Shown: one piece after another, positions 60,360 to 64,000 of the stretch | How positions within the stretch are numbered: the first letter of the stretch is position 1 | Layout: each line of letters opens with the position of its first letter | Assembly: GCA_028751875.1 (NCBI GenBank) | Contig: CM054134.1 | Location: 65,901,424 to 65,965,423 of the forward strand | Direction of reading: 5' to 3' | Source: Rapana venosa | Lineage: Eukaryota > Mollusca > Gastropoda > Neogastropoda > Muricidae | DNA: 64,000 nt | Notes under the pieces: generated by a model | Told to the model about the DNA's origin: nothing | The model's input: only the letters and a program-made list of their open reading frames with translations | The model's database searches: none | Position numbers and translations under genes: made by a program

Positions 60360-61604
60360 CTACACTTCAGCTGCGTAAGTCAGGATGGGTTCAATTTGTG
60401 TGTCAAATAATTTCCAAAATAATTTAGGATCTGTTGACTTTAACCTTTTCAGTGATTTCAGTAATTCCATGACCCCTTGCCTTCCCTTTCTGAAAACCTC
60501 AGACAAAGTTATTAATTTTGTTGTGAAAAACATACCCAAGTACTTATATGAATTAGTTACTTTTACTTCCTCAGTCCCATAATACCACTGTTCCCTTGAA
60601 GCTAGGTGCCCTCCCATTCTGAAAACCATCACATTAGTTTTTTCAAGGTTAACTCTCAAATACAACTGATCAGCTTCTCTTTTTAAGCTAAGTTGATTTT
60701 GGAGTCCAACAACTGTATCAGACAATAAGATGACATCATCTGCAAAGAGCAGTTGAAATAGCTCATTTGCACCAGGGAATAACTAAATACCACGTTTTCC
60801 AGTTTTACATAGATTAGTAGCCAGTTCATTAATAAGTAAAGAAAACAGTTGGGGACTCAGCACACATCCTTGTTTTACACCTCTGGGACAGTCAAAATAC
60901 TCAGAATAGCAGCATTTGTCACGCACACAAGCCAAAACAGTGTCATAAATACTTTTTATAGCATGATAGAGTTTATCTTTTACCCCAGTTTTCTTTACAA
61001 TAGGCCATAATATGTTTCTATTTACTGAGTCGATTGCTTTTTTTAAATCAACAAATGCCACATAGAGTTTTCTGTTTTTAAGCAAACAAATTTGGACTAT
61101 TGCATACAATGTAAAAATATTATCTATAGTGCTATAACGTGGTCTGAAACCAGCTTGTTCTTCAAGTATCTTTTCTTCCTTTTCTGTCCAATTCTTTAGT
61201 CTTTTGTTCAAAATATGTGTATATACTTTGCTCAAAATACTTGCTAATGCTATACACGGTAATTATCTGAATTATTTGTATCTCCTTTTTAGCAGTGGGA
61301 CAATAACAGATATGCACCAATCTGTTGGGAAAACACCCAAGTCAAATAAACGATTAAAACATGTAACAAGGAAATCAATAACTATTGTGTCTGCATGTTT
61401 TAACATCTCACTCACTACTCTATCTGGCCCAGCTTTTAGGTTACCAATGCTGGTAAGAACCTCTTGCTTGGAAATAGGCTCATAAAATAGGATATCACAC
61501 ATTTCTTCTTCTTCAATTTCTTCAGAGTCATGTATATCTTCAGAATCTGACTCTGAAACAGAGTCATGGAACACACTAAAAAAAATGTCTGTACCACTGT
61601 TCAA
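60360..61604 (-). pseudogene. LINE-A reverse transcriptase (copy 3)
   Basis: Two pieces, 61272-61604 and 60783-61235, are split by a deletion near 61255. Together they carry the same fingers, motif A and motif B as copy 2. After the shared TAG stop, LFPGANELFQLLFADDVILL gives the catalytic FADD (motif C) in frame, running on into VNLEKTNVMVFRMGG and NSYKYLGMFF. Only this copy shows motif C intact. Confidence 0.9.
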
Positions 61605-62276
61605 TACTAATACTATTGTAGATAAATGTCTAATTGTTTGCCAAATTAACTTGGGATTATTTACTGACTGTTTCAGTTTTGTTAATCTTGCCTGATCAAA
61701 CTCTCTTTTCTTTTTACTTGGTCACTGTTTGTATTCCTTTCTTTCTTTAACATAAAAATATTTCTTATCATGGCACATTGTTTTATCCTGTTTAAATTTT
61801 CTTAACAGTTTTCTCTCTGTTTTTCTCTTTTGGTAACATTTACACAGTCATTATGTTTCTTCTTTTCCCCCACCGTTCTTATTCATGCATGCTGCTGCAC
61901 TGCATAGTAATTGTACAAAGATTTCCATGGAACTATTATGTCTAAATTTAAAGCTGCAGATGCTTCTTGAATACCTTGTTTAAAATCACAGACTGTTTGC
62001 TCTTCCTTATAGTGTGACACAAACTCATCAGACCAAATTATATCCTCTTCAACACAAGAGGTATCTTACTGAGTATAATTTATCCCATTACATGTTGTTT
62101 TCCATTTAAATTCTACAGGTAAGTGCCATGAGTCAACACGATCATTAATAACACAAGTCACAACAGGCTCTAGAAAATAATTTATGTCTTCTGACATTAT
62201 GACATAGTCTACCACACTGCAGCCATGTAGAGATACATATGTAAAATCACCTGCAGAGTCATTATCACAACATCCA

Positions 62277-62852
62277 TTAGCAATAACAATTGAACATGAA
62301 ACATAAATTTAACAAGGATTTACCAAACTGGTTAATGCCATCATCTTTTGACATTCTTTGTAAGACGTTAGGAATAATACTATCATCAACATCTTCCTCA
62401 TAATAATGAGGAGAATAAGTTATCATTTGTTTCTCTGTAGGTTGGTTGCATGCAGTTCTAGCATTGAGTTCACCTAGTATCACTATGTATAAATCCTGAT
62501 CTTGCATTGCATGTGAAATGTTTTCTTCTAAATTAACAATACCATCCTTAATTACAAGTTGGTCATATAAAGGCCCATTTTCTGGCAAAACATAGCATGT
62601 AAGTAGAAGTACATCTTTACCAATATTGAAAACTGACTTACTGACTCTTACTGCTACAGTGTTGTCACAGTTCATTTTAATGCTGGATACAAAATTAGCT
62701 AGTGCCTTTCTGATTAACAAAAAACCAACATCTGAATTCCGACCTTGACAGGACAATCTTTTAACTGGAGCAATAAATTTTACGTGATCATGAAAAATAC
62801 CACTTAAGGACAAATGTTTCTGTAAGGCAAACAAAATCAAAACTGGTAACAT
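62277..62852 (-). pseudogene. LINE-A endonuclease (copy 3)
   Basis: Open for 191 codons, with RLSCQGRNSDVGFLLIRK, DVLLLTCYVLPENGPLYDQL and VILGELNARTACNQ. The catalytic Asp of the GDLN motif is Glu here. The N-terminal TETF motif lies upstream in another frame because of a one-base deletion relative to copy 2. Confidence 0.85.
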
Positions 62853-62878
62853 AGTTCATGAAAGATAAATCAGTAGCT

Positions 62879-64000
62879 TTAAATACAAATTTTCAACATT
62901 ATATATAAGAAAATTGAAAAGATCAAAACGATCCTGCCTGTCCTAGTGCGAGCACCCCTGGCAGAATGTCTGGGCCTGCAAGGGTTAGAGCCAGAAATCC
63001 TGTTAACAGGAGAGAACTGGCTACTTCTGGTCTGGTTCAGATTTGTACGGCTCTCTCTCTGTCCACCCCCCCCCCCTTCTCTGTTACCCCCTCTATCACG
63101 TGCTCCCTGTGCACTGCTAGACTGTCTATCTTCATTGAGAGTGCAAGGGGAATATTTGCCACGACTACGACCTTCACCCTGCATGGAACCTTTACAGTTT
63201 TGTTCTCTGCTCTCTGCGATATCGCTACCCCTACTACCACTGTCAGTACCATGTTCATCTTGGGCACAGCTATACTGCCTGCCAGTGTTGGAGGGATGGA
63301 GGAAATCTAAGCCATGCGTTTGTTCTTTGCCAAGGTCATAACCTCTGACCTTATTCTCACTGCCGCTTGTGGCACCGTCCACCAGCTGCGCCTGCCTTTG
63401 CGTCTCAGGGAATGTTTTCCTGGCATCAGGGACATCTGCTGCTTTTGCTGCTGCTGCTGCTGCCTCTGCATAGGTCCTGGTGTCTTGTTTTATGGGCCCC
63501 ACAGTCAGCTTGCCTCTCCTGAAAAAAGCCACCTTCCCCTCTCTTCTGGCTTCTGCCACCATCCTGGCTTGTTTTTGAGTCAGGTCATTAGCCACCCTGA
63601 CTCCCTTCTCTTCCAATTGGGATCGATACTTCTTGTCAGTAAGTACAGCCATCTTATCTCTCCAATAATTAAATTTCACAATCGTTGGTTTAGGCTGATC
63701 ATCTCAACTCTCTCCCACTTTGTGTGTTCTGGACAAGTCATCTGCACACCACTTCTTTTGGTGCATCCACACTGTTTAAGGTGTCAGCAACTAATCTGGC
63801 ACATGTGCCATAACTCTCAAACTTTTCAGTCTGAGGCACACCCTAAAGGCGGAGGTTGTCCCTCCGGGAAAAACTTTCCAAAGTGTCACATTGCTCCTTT
63901 AAGCTGTCAATTTCTGATTTCATTTGATCTATTTCTGTATACATTGTTGTCAAATGGTCTCCATTTTGTGTACATGCATTGAAAACTTCACCAAGATCCT
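62879..64000 (-). pseudogene. LINE-A ORF1p (copy 3)
   Basis: The C-terminal 266 codons are open (62879-63679): KFNYWRDKMAVLTDKKYRSQ, VRVANDLTQKQARMVAEARR and KVAFFRRGKLTV, then a run of six Ala and a polar tail. Upstream, after stops and a shift, are the coiled-coil end and SRRDNLRL motif (63860-63990). The stop is 27 bp before the endonuclease reading frame. Confidence 0.82.

Larger units (their letters stand above)
57755..64000. repeat. Duplication unit copy 3 (cut by window end)
   Basis: Matches 10420-16640 in order. Base damage is moderate at 57755-59200, and the sequence is nearly clean after that. It shows real substitutions against copy 2, for example in the endonuclease and ORF1 regions, so it is not a simple re-reading of the same sequence. 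Confidence 0.9.
59221..64000 (-). mobile_element. LINE-A, copy 3 (cut by window end)
   Basis: Same element and insertion site as 11869-16720. It is the better-preserved copy for RT motif C and ORF1. The parts are C-terminus 59660-60354, RT 60360-61604, endonuclease 62277-62852 and ORF1 62879-64000. Confidence 0.88.

Overview
This window is nuclear DNA of an animal, most likely a marine gastropod or closely related mollusc. The clade is inferred, not shown. The grounds are spliced exons with GT/AG borders, dense dinucleotide and tetranucleotide microsatellites, many decayed LINE retrotransposons, tRNA-headed SINEs, a mariner relic, and a secreted-lectin-type gene built from PAN/Apple, EGF-like and fibrinogen-related (FReD) exons. 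I see no prokaryotic operon, CRISPR array or rRNA gene.

The only host gene I can support lies on the + strand. Its exons are a PAN/Apple exon (49129-49311), an EGF-like half-domain exon (10540-10636, second copy 57889-57981), FReD exon 1 (11506-11729, second copy 58855-59080) and FReD exon 2 (29142-29591, with stop). The splice phases chain exactly as PAN (0/0), EGF (0/1), FReD-1 (1/0), FReD-2 (0). This predicts one PAN-EGF-FReD protein of the FREP/ficolin/tenascin-like family, probably a secreted pattern-recognition lectin. The intron between the two FReD exons is about 17.4 kb and is packed with transposons.

The layout is dominated by duplications. A block of about 12.8 kb (10420-23206: EGF exon, FReD-1, LINE-A, RTE relic, LINE-B) is preceded by a damaged copy of its right-hand 10.4 kb (1-10419). 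Its left 6.2 kb recurs at 57755-64000. A second tandem pair is 46188-52088 and 52089-57505, which includes the PAN exon. Within these pairs, stretches are heavily damaged: bases are replaced by homopolymers, and there is a 224-base near-pure G tract. This looks like unpolished assembly sequence, and some of the duplications are probably false joins. Copies 2 and 3 nevertheless differ by real substitutions.

The rest, left to right, is: LINE-A (minus, CR1/L2-like) in the FReD intron; a damaged RTE-like LINE (+); LINE-B (minus) invaded by LINE-C (+); SINE S1; a mariner relic with imperfect terminal inverted repeats, split by a LINE fragment; FReD exon 2; a six-copy minisatellite of about 50 bp; SINE S2; LINE-D (+); SINE S4; T/G-rich low-complexity DNA; LINE-E (minus); a 500-base N gap; an RTE tail; a 2.2-kb array of a 39-bp minisatellite; LINE-G (+, with RNase H); AT/GT microsatellites; the PAN exon; and SINE S3 split by an RTE fragment with a 12-bp target-site duplication.
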